This document shows, one piece after another, positions 16,243 to 25,635 of a DNA stretch of 64,000 nt (position 1 is its first letter; each line of letters opens with the position of its first letter). The stretch spans positions 62,001-126,000 of the forward strand of contig NZ_BOOC01000027.1 of assembly GCF_016863035.1 (NCBI RefSeq). Reading direction: 5' to 3'. Source of the DNA: Microbispora corallina. Its GTDB lineage: Bacteria; Actinomycetota; Actinomycetes; Streptosporangiales; Streptosporangiaceae. Under the pieces are notes generated by a model that saw nothing but the letters and a program-made list of their open reading frames with translations, did not search any database and was not told the origin of the DNA. A program made the translations under genes and the position numbers.

Positions 16243-17880
16243 TCAGTCGCGGTCCCAGGCGTACGGGTCCACGTAGATCACGTGGCCCCCGCGGTCGTCG
16301 GTCTCGTCGACGATGTCCCGTCGCGGCGCGCGCGGCGGCTCGGACCGGTCCTCCGGACGAGCCGGGGCGGGTGCGCGGCCGGCCGCCGCGGCGCCCGGCT
16401 CGAACGTCTCCGCCGCGGCCGCGGCGTGCTCGTCGGTCCAGTCGTCCCGGACGACCGGGATGGGCTGGGTGTCGGCCTCGGTGGCGTCGAGCCAGTGCCC
16501 GGGCAGGACCCGGCCCTTCGGCGGCCGGACCCGCCCGGCCGCCTTGGCTATCGCCGCGCCCGCCTTCTTGACCGGCTCGGGCGCGGCCGCGGGGCGGCGG
16601 GAGATCAGCCACCAGTTGGCGATCCCGGCCGAGATGCCGGCGGCCACGCCGACCTCCAGCGCCACCGAGAGGGCGACCTCCCACGGCGACGGGCCGACCG
16701 CCGACAGCCGGGCGCCGCCGAGCGGCCCGCCCGACAGCGCCGCCAGCACCCCCGCCGCGGCGCCCGAGCACAGCCCGCAGACGAACCCCCACAGCGGCGC
16801 CGCCTCGATCGTCGGCGTCGGCGCGATCCTCGCCACCAGCACGCCCGCCACCGCCCCCGCGGCGAACGGCACGGCGATCACCGCCATGACCCACGTGGGC
16901 GAGGGCCCGGGTGACGGGAGCGCGCCCAGCAGCGGCAGCGTGGGGACCGCGCTCAGCTTGACGCCCGTGGGCGCCACCAGCGTCCCGGTGCCGACGGCGA
17001 ACCCCGGCCCCGAGATGTACGCCATCCCCCAGATCACGGCGTTGCAGAGGTAGAGGCACTCCACGAGCAGGAGCAGCAGCCCGCCGACCAGCCCGGGGCT
17101 GAGCATTCCGGACAGCTCCTGGATCTCCCCGAAGTTCAGCACGACGGCGACGACGACGAGCACCGCGCCGGCCACGAGCAGCAGCGACAGGGCCGCCGCC
17201 GTCCCCACGACGACCGACCGGGGACGCTCCGGGAGCAGGCGCAGCATCGACCGCCAGGGCCCGATCGTCCGCACCGTGGCCACCGAGCCGGCGACGAACG
17301 CCAGAACCAGGTGGCTGGCCAGGGCCTCGCCGATGAACGGCTGGGTGACCTCGTTGCGCGCGACGAGCGCGATCACCCCCGCCAGCAGCGCGTACGGCGC
17401 GGCCAGCGAGATCCCGGCCTGGGCGACCAGCACGAGCTGGGCGCGGCGGCGGGCGTTCTCCACGTCCCGCGGGGTGCCCTTGGGGAGCCGGGCGGGCATG
17501 CGCACGCGCAGGTCGGCGTCGCGGGCCATCCACAAACCGGCCCGGTAGAGCAGCGTCCCGGGCAGCACCATCAGCCCGAGGGGCAGCAGGCCGACCCGGC
17601 CGCCGGGGATGGCGAAGCCCGCGTGGTGGGCGGCGAGCCACAGCTGGCACGCCGTACGGAAGACCCCGGCGAGCCCCTCCCCCAGCGGGGTGCGCGGCGC
17701 GGCGATCCAGCCGACGAGCGTGAGCGTGGTGAGGACGGCGAGGCCGACGCCGAGGGTGGCGACCGCGGCCAGCATGCCGGAGACGGGGAGCGGACGGCGG
17801 GTCTCCTCCTCGTCGCCGAGGGGGAGGCGGCTGAGGACGGCACGGGGGGCGGTCCGGAGCTGATCGAGAAGACCCGTCAC
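16243..17880 (-). CDS. polytopic membrane protein, DUF6350 family
   Basis: 545 residues with about ten hydrophobic segments between residues 35 and 425 (for example VSGMLAAVATLGVGLAVLTT, VVVGTAAALSLLLVAGAVLV, GLVGGLLLLLVECLYLCNAV), then a hydrophilic acidic tail of about 110 residues ending DPYAWDRD. Gene order next to purN-purH and sucCD and the membrane pattern fit the actinobacterial DUF6350 family, sometimes labelled PerM-like; no biochemical role is established. GTG start at 17880 with GGGAGG at about 10 bp. The disordered tail suggests a cytoplasmic interaction region. Confidence 0.8.
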   Translation of the reverse strand: MTGLLDQLRTAPRAVLSRLPLGDEEETRRPLPVSGMLAAVATLGVGLAVLTTLTLVGWIAAPRTPLGEGLAGVFRTACQLWLAAHHAGFAIPGGRVGLLPLGLMVLPGTLLYRAGLWMARDADLRVRMPARLPKGTPRDVENARRRAQLVLVAQAGISLAAPYALLAGVIALVARNEVTQPFIGEALASHLVLAFVAGSVATVRTIGPWRSMLRLLPERPRSVVVGTAAALSLLLVAGAVLVVVAVVLNFGEIQELSGMLSPGLVGGLLLLLVECLYLCNAVIWGMAYISGPGFAVGTGTLVAPTGVKLSAVPTLPLLGALPSPGPSPTWVMAVIAVPFAAGAVAGVLVARIAPTPTIEAAPLWGFVCGLCSGAAAGVLAALSGGPLGGARLSAVGPSPWEVALSVALEVGVAAGISAGIANWWLISRRPAAAPEPVKKAGAAIAKAAGRVRPPKGRVLPGHWLDATEADTQPIPVVRDDWTDEHAAAAAETFEPGAAAAGRAPAPARPEDRSEPPRAPRRDIVDETDDRGGHVIYVDPYAWDRD

Positions 17881-18024
17881 GCTACCCCATCCTCCCAGCC
17901 GCGGCCGCTCCTTCCGTGGCGCCACGCCGTCCGGTTCACCTCGGCGCGCCTCGCGGCTCGCGCGGTAAGTCGAGGCGGTACCCCACCCCGCCCGCCGTAC
18001 GGCCGCGGGGTCCCCGGAAACGGC

Positions 18025-18060
18025 CGCGACCCCGCACCCGGGCACGGGTGCGGGGTCGCG
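18025..18060 (-). terminator. strong hairpin terminator of the sucCD operon
   Basis: A perfect 15-bp stem, CGCGACCCCGCACCC (18025-18039) with GGGTGCGGGGTCGCG (18046-18060), around the 6-nt loop GGGCAC. It lies 34 bp past the sucD stop. There is no U-tract, as in the I-shaped terminators common in actinobacteria. Confidence 0.8.
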
Positions 18061-18093
18061 AACGACGCGGTGCCCTCGCGGACGCGCGATGCG

Positions 18094-18969
18094 TCAGCGC
18101 GACTGCATGATCTCCCGCATGAGGCGGGCGGTCTCGCTGGGGGTCCGGCCGACGCGGACGCCGACCTTCTCCAGGGCCTCCTTCTTGGCCTGCGCGGTGC
18201 CGGCGGAACCGGAGACGATCGCGCCGGCGTGACCCATGGTCTTGCCCTCGGGCGCGGTGAAACCGGCCACGTACGCGACGACGGGCTTGGTCACGTGCTC
18301 GTCGATGAAGGCCGCGGCCCGCTCCTCGGCGTCGCCGCCGATCTCGCCGATCATGACGATGGCGTCGGTGTCCGGGTCCTCCTGGAACGCCTGGAGGGCA
18401 TCGATGTGGGTGGTGCCGATGACCGGGTCGCCGCCGATGCCCACGGCCGTGGAGAAGCCGTGGTCACGCAGCTCGTACATGAGCTGGTAGGTCAGCGTGC
18501 CCGACTTGGACACCAGGCCGATGCGGCCGGGCGTGGTGATGTCCGCCGGGATGATGCCGGCGTTCGACGCGCCGGGCGAGGCGATGCCGGGGCAGTTGGG
18601 ACCGATGATGCGGGTCGTGTTGCCCTTGGAGACGGCGTACGCCCAGAACTCGGTGGTGTCGTGCACCGGGACGCCCTCGGTGATGACGACGCAGAGCGGG
18701 ATCTCGGCGTCGATGGCCTCCCGCACCGCGTCCTTGGTGAACGCCGGGGGCACGAACACGACCGACACGTCGGCGCCGGTCTTCTCGATCGCCTCGGCGA
18801 CCGTTCCGAAGACGGGCAGGCCCTCGTGCACGGTGCCGGCCTTGCGGGCGTTCACACCGCCGACGACCTTCGCGCCGGCCGCGAGCATGCGGCGGGTGTG
18901 CTTGGTGCCCTCCGCGCCGGTCATGCCCTGAACGATGATCTTGCTGTTCTCGGTGAGCCAGATGGCCAT
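18094..18969 (-). CDS. sucD: succinyl-CoA synthetase alpha subunit
   Basis: Forms succinate and a nucleoside triphosphate from succinyl-CoA with SucC. 291 residues, normal length. CoA-binding Rossmann region ([34 protein letters not shown]), the ligase segment [13 protein letters not shown] and the phosphohistidine loop near the end ([13 protein letters not shown], active-site His). ATG at 18969 shares its A with the sucC stop (TAATG), so the subunits are translationally coupled. Followed by a strong hairpin at 18025-18060. Confidence 0.97.
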   Translation of the reverse strand: MAIWLTENSKIIVQGMTGAEGTKHTRRMLAAGAKVVGGVNARKAGTVHEGLPVFGTVAEAIEKTGADVSVVFVPPAFTKDAVREAIDAEIPLCVVITEGVPVHDTTEFWAYAVSKGNTTRIIGPNCPGIASPGASNAGIIPADITTPGRIGLVSKSGTLTYQLMYELRDHGFSTAVGIGGDPVIGTTHIDALQAFQEDPDTDAIVMIGEIGGDAEERAAAFIDEHVTKPVVAYVAGFTAPEGKTMGHAGAIVSGSAGTAQAKKEALEKVGVRVGRTPSETARLMREIMQSR

Positions 18970-20150
18970 TACGCACCTACCGCTGCGAGCTCGGCGGCGC
19001 GCTTGGCCGCTTCGTCCATGGTGTCCACAAGCTCGACGCGCGGGAGGCCCGCGTCGGCGAGGATCTGCCGCCCGAGGGCGGCGTTGTTGCCGTCCAGGCG
19101 GACGACCAGCGGGTGGGTCACGTCCTCGCCCCGGCTCTTCAGCAGGTTGAACGCGGAGACGATGCCGTTGGCGACCGCGTCGCAGGCGGTGATGCCGCCG
19201 AAGACGTTCACGAAGACCGACTTGACCGACGGGTCGGACAGGATGATCTCCAGGCCGTTCGCCATGACCTCGGCCGACGCGCCGCCGCCGATGTCGAGGA
19301 AGTTCGCCGGCCGCGGCTGGCCCGGGAAGGCCTCGCCCGCGTACGCCACGACGTCCAGGGTGGACATGACCAGGCCGGCGCCGTTGCCGATGATGCCGAC
19401 CGTGCCGTCCAGCTTGACGTAGTTGAGGTGCTTCTCCTTGGCCTTCGCCTCGAGCGGGTCCTCGGCGGCCTTGTCGACGTAGGCCTGGTGCTCGGCCTGG
19501 CGGAAGTTCGCGTTCTCGTCGAGGGTGACCTTGCCGTCGAGGGCCTTCACCTGGCCGTCGGCCGACAGGATCATCGGGTTGACCTCGACCAGCGAGGCGT
19601 CCTCGTCGACGAACACGGCCCAGAGCTTCTCGATGAGCTCCGCGGCGCCGTCGAGCGCCTGCTGCGGCAGGCCGCCGGCCTGCGCGATCTCGCGGGCCCT
19701 GGCGCGGTCGACACCCGTGATCGGGCTGACCGGGATCTTGGCGACCTTCTCCGGAGCGGTGTGCGCGACCTCTTCGATGTCCATGCCGCCGGACGCCGAG
19801 CAGATGGCGAGGAAGGTCCGGTTGGCGCGGTCGAGGAGGAAGGAGAAGTAGTACTCCTCCGCGATCTGGCTGGCCTCCTCGATCAGGACCTTGTGGACCG
19901 TGTGGCCCTTGATGTCCATGCCGAGGATCGTGCTCGCCTTCTCGTACGCGTCGGCGGCGTCGTCGGCCACCTTCACGCCGCCGGCCTTGCCCCGGCCGCC
20001 GGTCTTGACTTGGGCCTTGACGACAACCCGGCCCGTCAGCTGCTCGGCAGCCGCCCGCGCCTCCTCCGCGGTGTGCGCGACGATTCCGCGCGGCACCGGG
20101 ATGCCGTACTCCGCGAAGAGCTCCTTCGCCTGATGTTCGAACAGGTCCAC
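18969..20150 (-). CDS. sucC: succinyl-CoA synthetase beta subunit
   Basis: ATP-grasp subunit that binds the nucleotide and succinate. 393 residues. [20 protein letters not shown] at the start, [20 protein letters not shown] in the ATP-grasp domain, [20 protein letters not shown] for Mg binding and [19 protein letters not shown] in the ligase domain. GTG at 20150 is chosen because homologues start at this point and AAGGGA lies about 9 bp upstream; a longer frame extends to 20213 without support. The gene upstream encodes a B12-binding mutase subunit, fitting a propionate/isobutyrate-to-succinyl-CoA route. Confidence 0.97.
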   Translation of the reverse strand: MDLFEHQAKELFAEYGIPVPRGIVAHTAEEARAAAEQLTGRVVVKAQVKTGGRGKAGGVKVADDAADAYEKASTILGMDIKGHTVHKVLIEEASQIAEEYYFSFLLDRANRTFLAICSASGGMDIEEVAHTAPEKVAKIPVSPITGVDRARAREIAQAGGLPQQALDGAAELIEKLWAVFVDEDASLVEVNPMILSADGQVKALDGKVTLDENANFRQAEHQAYVDKAAEDPLEAKAKEKHLNYVKLDGTVGIIGNGAGLVMSTLDVVAYAGEAFPGQPRPANFLDIGGGASAEVMANGLEIILSDPSVKSVFVNVFGGITACDAVANGIVSAFNLLKSRGEDVTHPLVVRLDGNNAALGRQILADAGLPRVELVDTMDEAAKRAAELAAVGA

Positions 20151-20308
20151 GAGGGTCCGTCCCTTTAGATGTCGAGGCCGGGCGCCGTCGTCCCGCCCGG
20201 CGGTTCCGCGCATGAAGCCTAGCCCCCGCCGGGGCCTGACCCGGTCATCGGGTCCTGGTCATGCCTTGCCAACGGCACGGGAATTACGGCAAGGTTGGGC
20301 AAAATGCC

Positions 20309-20710
20309 CTAAACCGTGGCGGGCACCGCCGCACGCACCCACTCGACGATCTCCTGGGTGGTGGCGCCGGGCGTGAAGATCTTCGCCACGCCCATCTTCT
20401 CGAGCTCCGGGATGTCGGCGTCCGGGATGATGCCGCCGCCGAACACGACCACGTCCTCGGCGCCCTGCTCGCGCAGCACCTCCAGCAAGCGGGCGAACAG
20501 CGTCATGTGGGCCCCGGAGAGAATCGACAACCCGATGGCCGCCGCGTCCTCCTGGATCGCGGTCTGCACGATCTGCTCGGGCGTCTGGTGCAGTCCCGTG
20601 TAGATCACCTCCATGCCGGCGTCGCGCAGCGCCCTGGCCACGACCTTGACCCCGCGGTCGTGCCCGTCGAGCCCCGGCTTGGCGACGACGACCCGAATCC
20701 TGCCTTCCAT
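20309..20710 (-). CDS. stand-alone cobalamin-binding subunit of an acyl-CoA mutase (IcmB/McmB-like)
   Basis: 133 residues, the size of the small B12 subunit of isobutyryl-CoA mutase or of the detached C-terminal domain of methylmalonyl-CoA mutase. It carries the base-off motif DGHDRG (DxHxxG), the SILSGAH strand and the [13 protein letters not shown] loop. It needs a large acyl-CoA-binding subunit encoded elsewhere. Its place before sucCD, whose substrate succinyl-CoA is the methylmalonyl-CoA mutase product, supports a role in branched or odd-chain acyl-CoA metabolism. ATG at 20710 with GGGAGG at 6 bp. Confidence 0.9.
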   Translation of the reverse strand: MEGRIRVVVAKPGLDGHDRGVKVVARALRDAGMEVIYTGLHQTPEQIVQTAIQEDAAAIGLSILSGAHMTLFARLLEVLREQGAEDVVVFGGGIIPDADIPELEKMGVAKIFTPGATTQEIVEWVRAAVPATV

Positions 20711-20882
20711 GCAGACCTCCCAGATGGTGCCCGTCCCACATCCTTACCTGATGCGGTGACCGGCCACCAGCCGGGTGGCCGGTCACCGGCGCGGCGGCGC
20801 CGGCGCATCCGTCACGGCCGTCGATGGGAATCGTCCGGTGATCGACCCTTGCCGACACCGAATGTAGATTTTCGTGACTCCG

Positions 20883-20894
20883 GCGTGATCACGC
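20883..20894. promoter_or_regulatory. 12-bp perfect palindrome upstream of the broken secreted-protein gene
   Basis: GCGTGATCACGC, 60 bp upstream of the TTG at 20954 and in the divergent region shared with the B12 subunit gene. It could be a small operator; there is no further support. Confidence 0.25.
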
Positions 20895-20953
20895 GTCGGA
20901 AAATGCCCGGGTCGCTCTTGACCTGCAAGAGCCACTTACGGGAGGAACCCCCC

Positions 20954-21491
20954 TTGAAGCGACCCTTCCTGGCATTGGCCTGCCTCGCCACGGCCGCGCT
21001 CCTGGCGCCGGTCGCGGCGACGAGCGCCTCCGCCTCTACTGGCTGAAGTACCCCTCCGGTCCGCCGGCCGGCATGTCCAGCATGTTCGGCCAGATCGTGG
21101 GCGTAACGGAGCCGGCGACGCTGAAGACGCTGCTCTCCACGGCGAAGAAGGGCTCCGGCGTCTACTCCGGCCGCGTCACCTTCGCGCAGCTGTGGAAGGT
21201 GTCGAAGTGGTTCCGCAGCACCCAGATCGGCAGGAAGCCGACCGGCGCCAAGGCGAAGAGCCAGGTGACCTGGAAGCTGTATGTCACCGCGAAGGGCCTG
21301 GTCACCCGGATCGTCAGCAGCTACCCCGGCACGGCCGTCGGGCTGGACGCGGGAGCGGTCACGACCGACACCCGCTTCACCGGCTGGGGCGGCCGGGTCT
21401 CCATCAAGCCCCCGCCGCCGACGATGTCGCGAACCTGTCCGACATCGACTTCGGCGGCGACCTGACCTCCGGGAAGGCGCTCCTGCGCTGA
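20954..21491 (+). pseudogene. secreted protein gene broken by two frameshifts
   Basis: GGAGGAA precedes a TTG at 20954 that encodes a Sec signal peptide (LKRPFLALACLATAALLAPV, then AATSASAS). That frame stops at 21044-21046. The next frame continues without a ribosome site as RLYWLKYPSGPPAGMSSMFG, through ITEPATL-like and YSGRVTFAQLWKVSKWFRST segments to GWGGRVSIKPPPP. The end (DDVANLSDIDFGGDLTSGKA) is in the third frame, stopping at 21491. Both shifts fit single-base losses; the second lies at a run of five C. The mature part resembles secreted LppX/LolA-like actinobacterial proteins only vaguely. It could be a true pseudogene or a sequencing error. Confidence 0.75.
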
Positions 21492-21566
21492 TCCGGCCGG
21501 GCCCTTCAGGTCACCCGGTCTGAAGGGCCCCGCCTGAGGCTTCCGGCCGTGGCCGAGCCACCCGGA

Positions 21567-22133
21567 CTAACTGTGACCGGGTGTGGGCGATCCGGCCCCT
21601 CGTGACAGCGGCAGGACGGGGATGCGCAGGGTGATGGTGCCCGCGGTGGGGAAGCGGAACGTGACGTCGACGGGAGTGGCCCCGAGCGGGCGGTGGATGT
21701 CGACGAGTTCCAGGTGCGGCCGGTCGTGGCCCTGCTGGAGGGAGAGGACGCCGTGAGGGGGGATCGTCACGTCGACGGCCTGCTGGGGGGACGACGGCCC
21801 TTCCCGGTAGACGACCCGCTCGGCGTGGACTGTGCTGACGCCGTCGAGCGTCTGCGGCCTGTCGCTGTTGTTGACCAGGGTCAGGTACAGCCCCAGGTCG
21901 TCGCCGGCCTTCTGCTCGTTCATGGGCGGGGCCAGGATGTGGACGTGCAGCAGCCGCACCGCGCCGACCTGCCCGTCGACAAGGCCGTTCCTGCTCCAGG
22001 TGGCCTGGGGCCTGGCATGCTGCCGCGGGGAGCCGCACGCCTGTAGCGCCAACACCAGGCAGGCCGCGAGCAGCACGCACAGCGCCGCCGCCCGCCGGAG
22101 ATCCGTACGACGACGGTGAGATGACGTGTCCAT
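21567..22133 (-). CDS. lipoprotein with PCu(A)C-like fold lacking the copper ligands
   Basis: 188 residues. A basic N-terminus and hydrophobic stretch end in the lipobox LQAC (about residue 33), so it is probably a lipoprotein. The domain LGLYLTLVNNSDRPQTLDGV ... VDVTIPPHGVLSLQQGHDRP ... DVTFRFPTAGTITLRIPVLP has the strand order of periplasmic copper chaperones (PCuAC). The usual HxM and Met ligands are replaced: VVYRE stands where VELHE is expected and PHLELV where HLML is expected, leaving one His. Copper binding is therefore doubtful. ATG at 22133 with AGGGAG at 6 bp. Confidence 0.75.
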   Translation of the reverse strand: MDTSSHRRRTDLRRAAALCVLLAACLVLALQACGSPRQHARPQATWSRNGLVDGQVGAVRLLHVHILAPPMNEQKAGDDLGLYLTLVNNSDRPQTLDGVSTVHAERVVYREGPSSPQQAVDVTIPPHGVLSLQQGHDRPHLELVDIHRPLGATPVDVTFRFPTAGTITLRIPVLPLSRGAGSPTPGHS

Positions 22134-22293
22134 GCGACGCTCCCTGGTCGGGCGGTCTGAGGACGAAAGCCTCCTCACGCGCTCGGAGAATGCGTCACGA
22201 TCACACGGTGACGGCGGCGGTGTTCATACCCAGGCCATAAGTGCCGTGCGCGCCAGATCTCCCCCGCGCGAATGACATCGCTCCACGCCAGTA

Positions 22294-22318
22294 TGCGACC
22301 GGACCGGCGACGGTCGCA
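22294..22318. terminator. hairpin in the pcrA / lipoprotein intergenic region
   Basis: TGCGACCG and CGGTCGCA, perfect 8-bp arms around a 9-nt loop, about 130 bp beyond the pcrA stop in an unusually AT-rich gap. Together with the inverted repeat at 22369-22395 it may terminate pcrA transcription or mark the promoter region of the lipoprotein gene. Confidence 0.35.
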
Positions 22319-22368
22319 AGACAACGAAAATGCCACTGACCTGGGATTTTATTCGTTTTGCAACGCTC

Positions 22369-22395
22369 GGAAAACGACATGGCGCCGCGTTTTCC
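22369..22395 (-). terminator. hairpin about 50 bp past pcrA
   Basis: GGAAAACG and CGTTTTCC form a perfect 8-bp stem with an 11-nt loop. The U-rich 3' arm on the transcribed strand is the closest thing to a terminator after pcrA. Confidence 0.4.
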
Positions 22396-22444
22396 GCCAC
22401 CTCGTCCACCTCGCGAGCGGGGGCGCCCGCGTACGAAGGGGGGC

Positions 22445-24685
22445 TCAGAGCTTGTCGATGGGGGCGTAGGCGAGCAGCAGGGTCTTCTCCCCCTCGCTGC
22501 CGAAGTCGATCTTCGCCCGCGACTTCTCGGCCACGCCGTCCACGCTGACGACCGTGCCGAGACCGAACGTGTCGTGCGAGACCCGGTCGCCCGGCGACAG
22601 CGCGGGGATCTGCCGGCCGCCCGTCTTCGGAGCGGGAGCCGTCCGGGTCTGCCGGGTCGTCGCGGCCGACCAGGCGTTCTTGGCCGGGTCGCCGCGCCAG
22701 TCGAGCAGGTCGCCCGGCACCTCGGACAGGAACCGCGAGGCCGGATTGAACGAGGGCGCCCCCCACGACGACCGTACGGCGGACCGGGACAGGTAGAGCC
22801 GCTCCTTCGCGCGCGTGATGCCCACGTAGGCCAGCCGCCGCTCCTCCTCCAGCTCCTTGGGGTCGCTCAGCGACCGCATGTGGGGGAAGACGCCGTCCTC
22901 CATGCCGGTGAGGAACACCACCGGGAACTCCAGGCCCTTGGCCGTGTGCAGGGTCATCAGCGTCACGACCCCGCCCCGGTCGTCGCCCTCGGGGATCTGG
23001 TCGGCGTCGGCGACGAGCGAGACCTGCTCCAGGAAGTCGACGAGCGTGCCGTCCGGGTTGGCCTCCTCGAACTCGGCGGCCACCGAGATCAGCTCGTTGA
23101 GGTTCTCCAGGCGGCTCTCGTCCTGCGGGTCGCCCGAGGTCTCCAGCTCCGTGCGGTAGCCCGTGCCGTTCAGCACCTCCTCGGCGAGGTCGGACAGCGG
23201 GAGCTCCTTGGCGCGCAGGTCCTGCAGGAGGGCGACGAAGTCCCTGATGGCGTTGAGCGAGCGGGTGGCCAGGCCGGGCGCCTCCTCGGCCCGCTGGAGG
23301 CCCTCCCAGAAGCTGATCCGCTCCCGGCTCGCGAACGCCTCGACCATCGCCTCGGCCCGGTCGCCGATGCCGCGCTTGGGCACGTTGAGGATGCGCCGCA
23401 GCGAGACCGTGTCGGTCGGGTTGGCCAGGACCCGCAGGTAGGCGAGCAGGTCCTTGACCTCCTTGCGCTCGTAGAACCGCACCCCGCCCACGACCTTGTA
23501 CGGCAGGCCGGTGCGGATGAAGATCTCCTCGAACACCCGGGAGGCGGCGTTGGTGCGGTAGAAGACGGCGACGTCGCCGGGGGTGACCCCGTGGTCGTCG
23601 GTGAGCCGGTCGACCTCCTGGGCGACGAACATGGCCTCGTCGTGCTCGTTGTCCGCGACGTACCCGACGATCTTGGACCCGGCGCCCTGGTCGGACCAGA
23701 GGTTCTTCGGCTTGCGGCCCTCGTTGCGGGAGATCACGGCGTTGGCCGCGTTGAGGATGGTCTGCGTGGAGCGGTAGTTCTGCTCCAGGAGGATGGTCCG
23801 CGCGTCGGGGTAGTCGCGCTCGAACTCCAGGATGTTGCGGATCGTCGCCCCGCGGAAGGCGTAGATCGACTGGTCGGCGTCGCCGACCACCACCAGCTCG
23901 GCGGGCTCGACCCCCTCGCGCACGACGTCGCCGTCCGCGGTGCGCACCTCCGGCCGCCCGACGAGCTCGCGGATCAGCATGTACTGCGCGTGGTTGGTGT
24001 CCTGGTACTCGTCGACCATCACGTGCCGGAACCGCCGCCGGTAGTGCTCGGCCACCTCGGGGAACAGCTGGAACAACGTGACCGTCAGCATGATCAGGTC
24101 GTCGAAGTCCATCGCGCCGGCCTCGGTCAGCCGCCGCTGGTAGGTGCGGTACGCCTCGGCGAGCGTGCGCTCCAGGTGGCTCTGCGCGCGGTCGGCGGCC
24201 GTCTCGTAGTCGACGAGCTCGTTCTTCAGGTTGCTGACCTGCGCGGAGAACGACCGCGGCGGGTAGCGCTTCGGGTCGAGTTCGAGCTCGCGGCAGACCA
24301 TCGCCATGAGCCGCTGCGAGTCGGCCTGGTCGTAGATCGAGAAGCTGGAGGTGAAGCCGAGCCGCTTGGCCTCCCGGCGCAGGATGCGCACGCAGGCGCT
24401 GTGGAACGTCATCACCCACATGGCCTTGGAGCGCGGCCCGATCAGCTTGTCGACCCGCTCCTTCATCTCGCGCGCCGCCTTGTTGGTGAAGGTGATCGCG
24501 AGGATCTCCCCCGGCTGCACCCCGCGCTCGGCCAGCAGATAGGCGATGCGGTGGGTGAGCACGCGCGTCTTTCCGGAGCCGGCCCCCGCGACGATCAGCA
24601 GGGGGCTGCCCTGGTGGGTGACGGCGTCGCGCTGCTGCGGGTTGAGGCCGTCGAGCAAGGGGTGGGTCACGGCTCGGGTGGACAC
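22445..24685 (-). CDS. pcrA: ATP-dependent DNA helicase, UvrD/PcrA type
   Basis: 3'-5' superfamily 1 helicase for nucleotide-excision repair, replication restart and removal of RecA filaments. 746 residues, within the family range. Motif I is AGAGSGKTRVLTHR; next come LAITFTNKAAREMKER (Ia), MVDEYQDTNHAQ (II), VVGDADQSIYAFRGA (III), LEQNYRST (IV), MTLHTAKGLEFPVVF (V) and YVGITRAKERLYLS (VI). The C-terminal module GDRVSHDTFGLGTVVSVDG is the PcrA RNA-polymerase-interacting Tudor-like domain. GTG start at 24685. Divergent from the PIG-L gene. Confidence 0.97.
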   Translation of the reverse strand: MSTRAVTHPLLDGLNPQQRDAVTHQGSPLLIVAGAGSGKTRVLTHRIAYLLAERGVQPGEILAITFTNKAAREMKERVDKLIGPRSKAMWVMTFHSACVRILRREAKRLGFTSSFSIYDQADSQRLMAMVCRELELDPKRYPPRSFSAQVSNLKNELVDYETAADRAQSHLERTLAEAYRTYQRRLTEAGAMDFDDLIMLTVTLFQLFPEVAEHYRRRFRHVMVDEYQDTNHAQYMLIRELVGRPEVRTADGDVVREGVEPAELVVVGDADQSIYAFRGATIRNILEFERDYPDARTILLEQNYRSTQTILNAANAVISRNEGRKPKNLWSDQGAGSKIVGYVADNEHDEAMFVAQEVDRLTDDHGVTPGDVAVFYRTNAASRVFEEIFIRTGLPYKVVGGVRFYERKEVKDLLAYLRVLANPTDTVSLRRILNVPKRGIGDRAEAMVEAFASRERISFWEGLQRAEEAPGLATRSLNAIRDFVALLQDLRAKELPLSDLAEEVLNGTGYRTELETSGDPQDESRLENLNELISVAAEFEEANPDGTLVDFLEQVSLVADADQIPEGDDRGGVVTLMTLHTAKGLEFPVVFLTGMEDGVFPHMRSLSDPKELEEERRLAYVGITRAKERLYLSRSAVRSSWGAPSFNPASRFLSEVPGDLLDWRGDPAKNAWSAATTRQTRTAPAPKTGGRQIPALSPGDRVSHDTFGLGTVVSVDGVAEKSRAKIDFGSEGEKTLLLAYAPIDKL

Positions 24686-24782
24686 GTCCTAAGGGTATTG
24701 CCGCCCACCGACATCCGGTGCCCTCCCGCCCGGCAAGTCCCGTTTAAGGTGATGTGCCGAACAACTGAGGAGGGGGCTGCCC

Positions 24783-25502
24783 ATGCTGGACGAGGATGAG
24801 ATCACGAGGGTCCTGGTGGTGGCGGCGCACCCCGACGACATCGACTTCGGCGGCGCGGGGACCGTGGCGAAGCTGACCGACGCCGGCGCGGAGGTCGTCT
24901 ACTGCATCGTCACCGACGGCGACGCCGGCGGCTTCGACCGCGAGCTCGACAACGGCGGCATGGCCGAGCTGCGCCGGGCCGAGCAGACGGCCGCCGCCAA
25001 GTGCGTCGGCGTGCACGACCTGCGCTTCCTGGGATACGGCGACGGCACGGTGGAGCCGACCCTCGGCCTGCGGCGCGACATCGCCCGCGTCATCCGCCAG
25101 GTGCGGCCCGACCTCGTGGTGACCTCCACGCCCGAACGCAACTACGCCCGCATCGGGCCGAGCCACCCCGACCACCGGGCCGTGGGCGCCGCGACCCTCG
25201 ACGCGGTCTACCCCGACGCCCGCAACCCCTACGCGTTCCCCGAACTGCTCGCCGACGAGGGCCTGGAGGCCTGGACCGTCCGCGAGGTGTGGCTCCTCGG
25301 CACCCCGACCCCGGACCGGTACGTCGACGTCACCGCCACGGTCGACCGCAAGATCGCCGCCCTGCGCGCCCACCGCAGCCAGACGTCCCGCATCGAGGAC
25401 CTGGACGGCATGATCAAGGGCTGGCTCACCGGCCACGCGGCCGCCGCCGGCCTCCCCGAGGGCTCCTACGCCGAGGCCTTCCAGGCCGTCGTCACCGCCT
25501 GA
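24783..25502 (+). CDS. PIG-L / MshB-like N-acetylglucosamine deacetylase family protein
   Basis: 239 residues. Zn-dependent LmbE/PIG-L family: VVAAHPDDIDFGGAG holds the AHPDD motif, the second metal His is in SHPDHRAVG, and VTDGDAGGFDR is typical. Family members deacetylate GlcNAc-type amino sugars, as in mycothiol (MshB, Mca) or natural products. The length fits a generic PIG-L protein better than MshB (about 290). ATG at 24783 with GAGGAGGGGG upstream. It runs alone from a promoter in the 97-bp gap opposite pcrA. The substrate cannot be inferred. Confidence 0.9.
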   Translation: MLDEDEITRVLVVAAHPDDIDFGGAGTVAKLTDAGAEVVYCIVTDGDAGGFDRELDNGGMAELRRAEQTAAAKCVGVHDLRFLGYGDGTVEPTLGLRRDIARVIRQVRPDLVVTSTPERNYARIGPSHPDHRAVGAATLDAVYPDARNPYAFPELLADEGLEAWTVREVWLLGTPTPDRYVDVTATVDRKIAALRAHRSQTSRIEDLDGMIKGWLTGHAAAAGLPEGSYAEAFQAVVTA

Positions 25503-25635
25503 CACGCCACCGGCGGACGCCGGGGGTGCGGAATCGGGTGCGCGACGCCAGGCCGACCAGGACCGGTGACAGCACCACGCCGGGCCGAGCGGGGGCCGGT
25601 GGGAGCGCGAGGCCTGGCGGGGCAGGATCGGGGGC

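Noticed and set aside
20954-21491. Programmed frameshifting in the secreted-protein gene
   Set aside because: No slippery heptamer with a downstream structure at either shift, and two separate shifts would be needed. Mutation or sequencing error is simpler.
22358-24799. An 813-codon plus-strand frame opposite pcrA
   Set aside because: All helicase motifs are on the minus strand; the plus product is low-information antisense.
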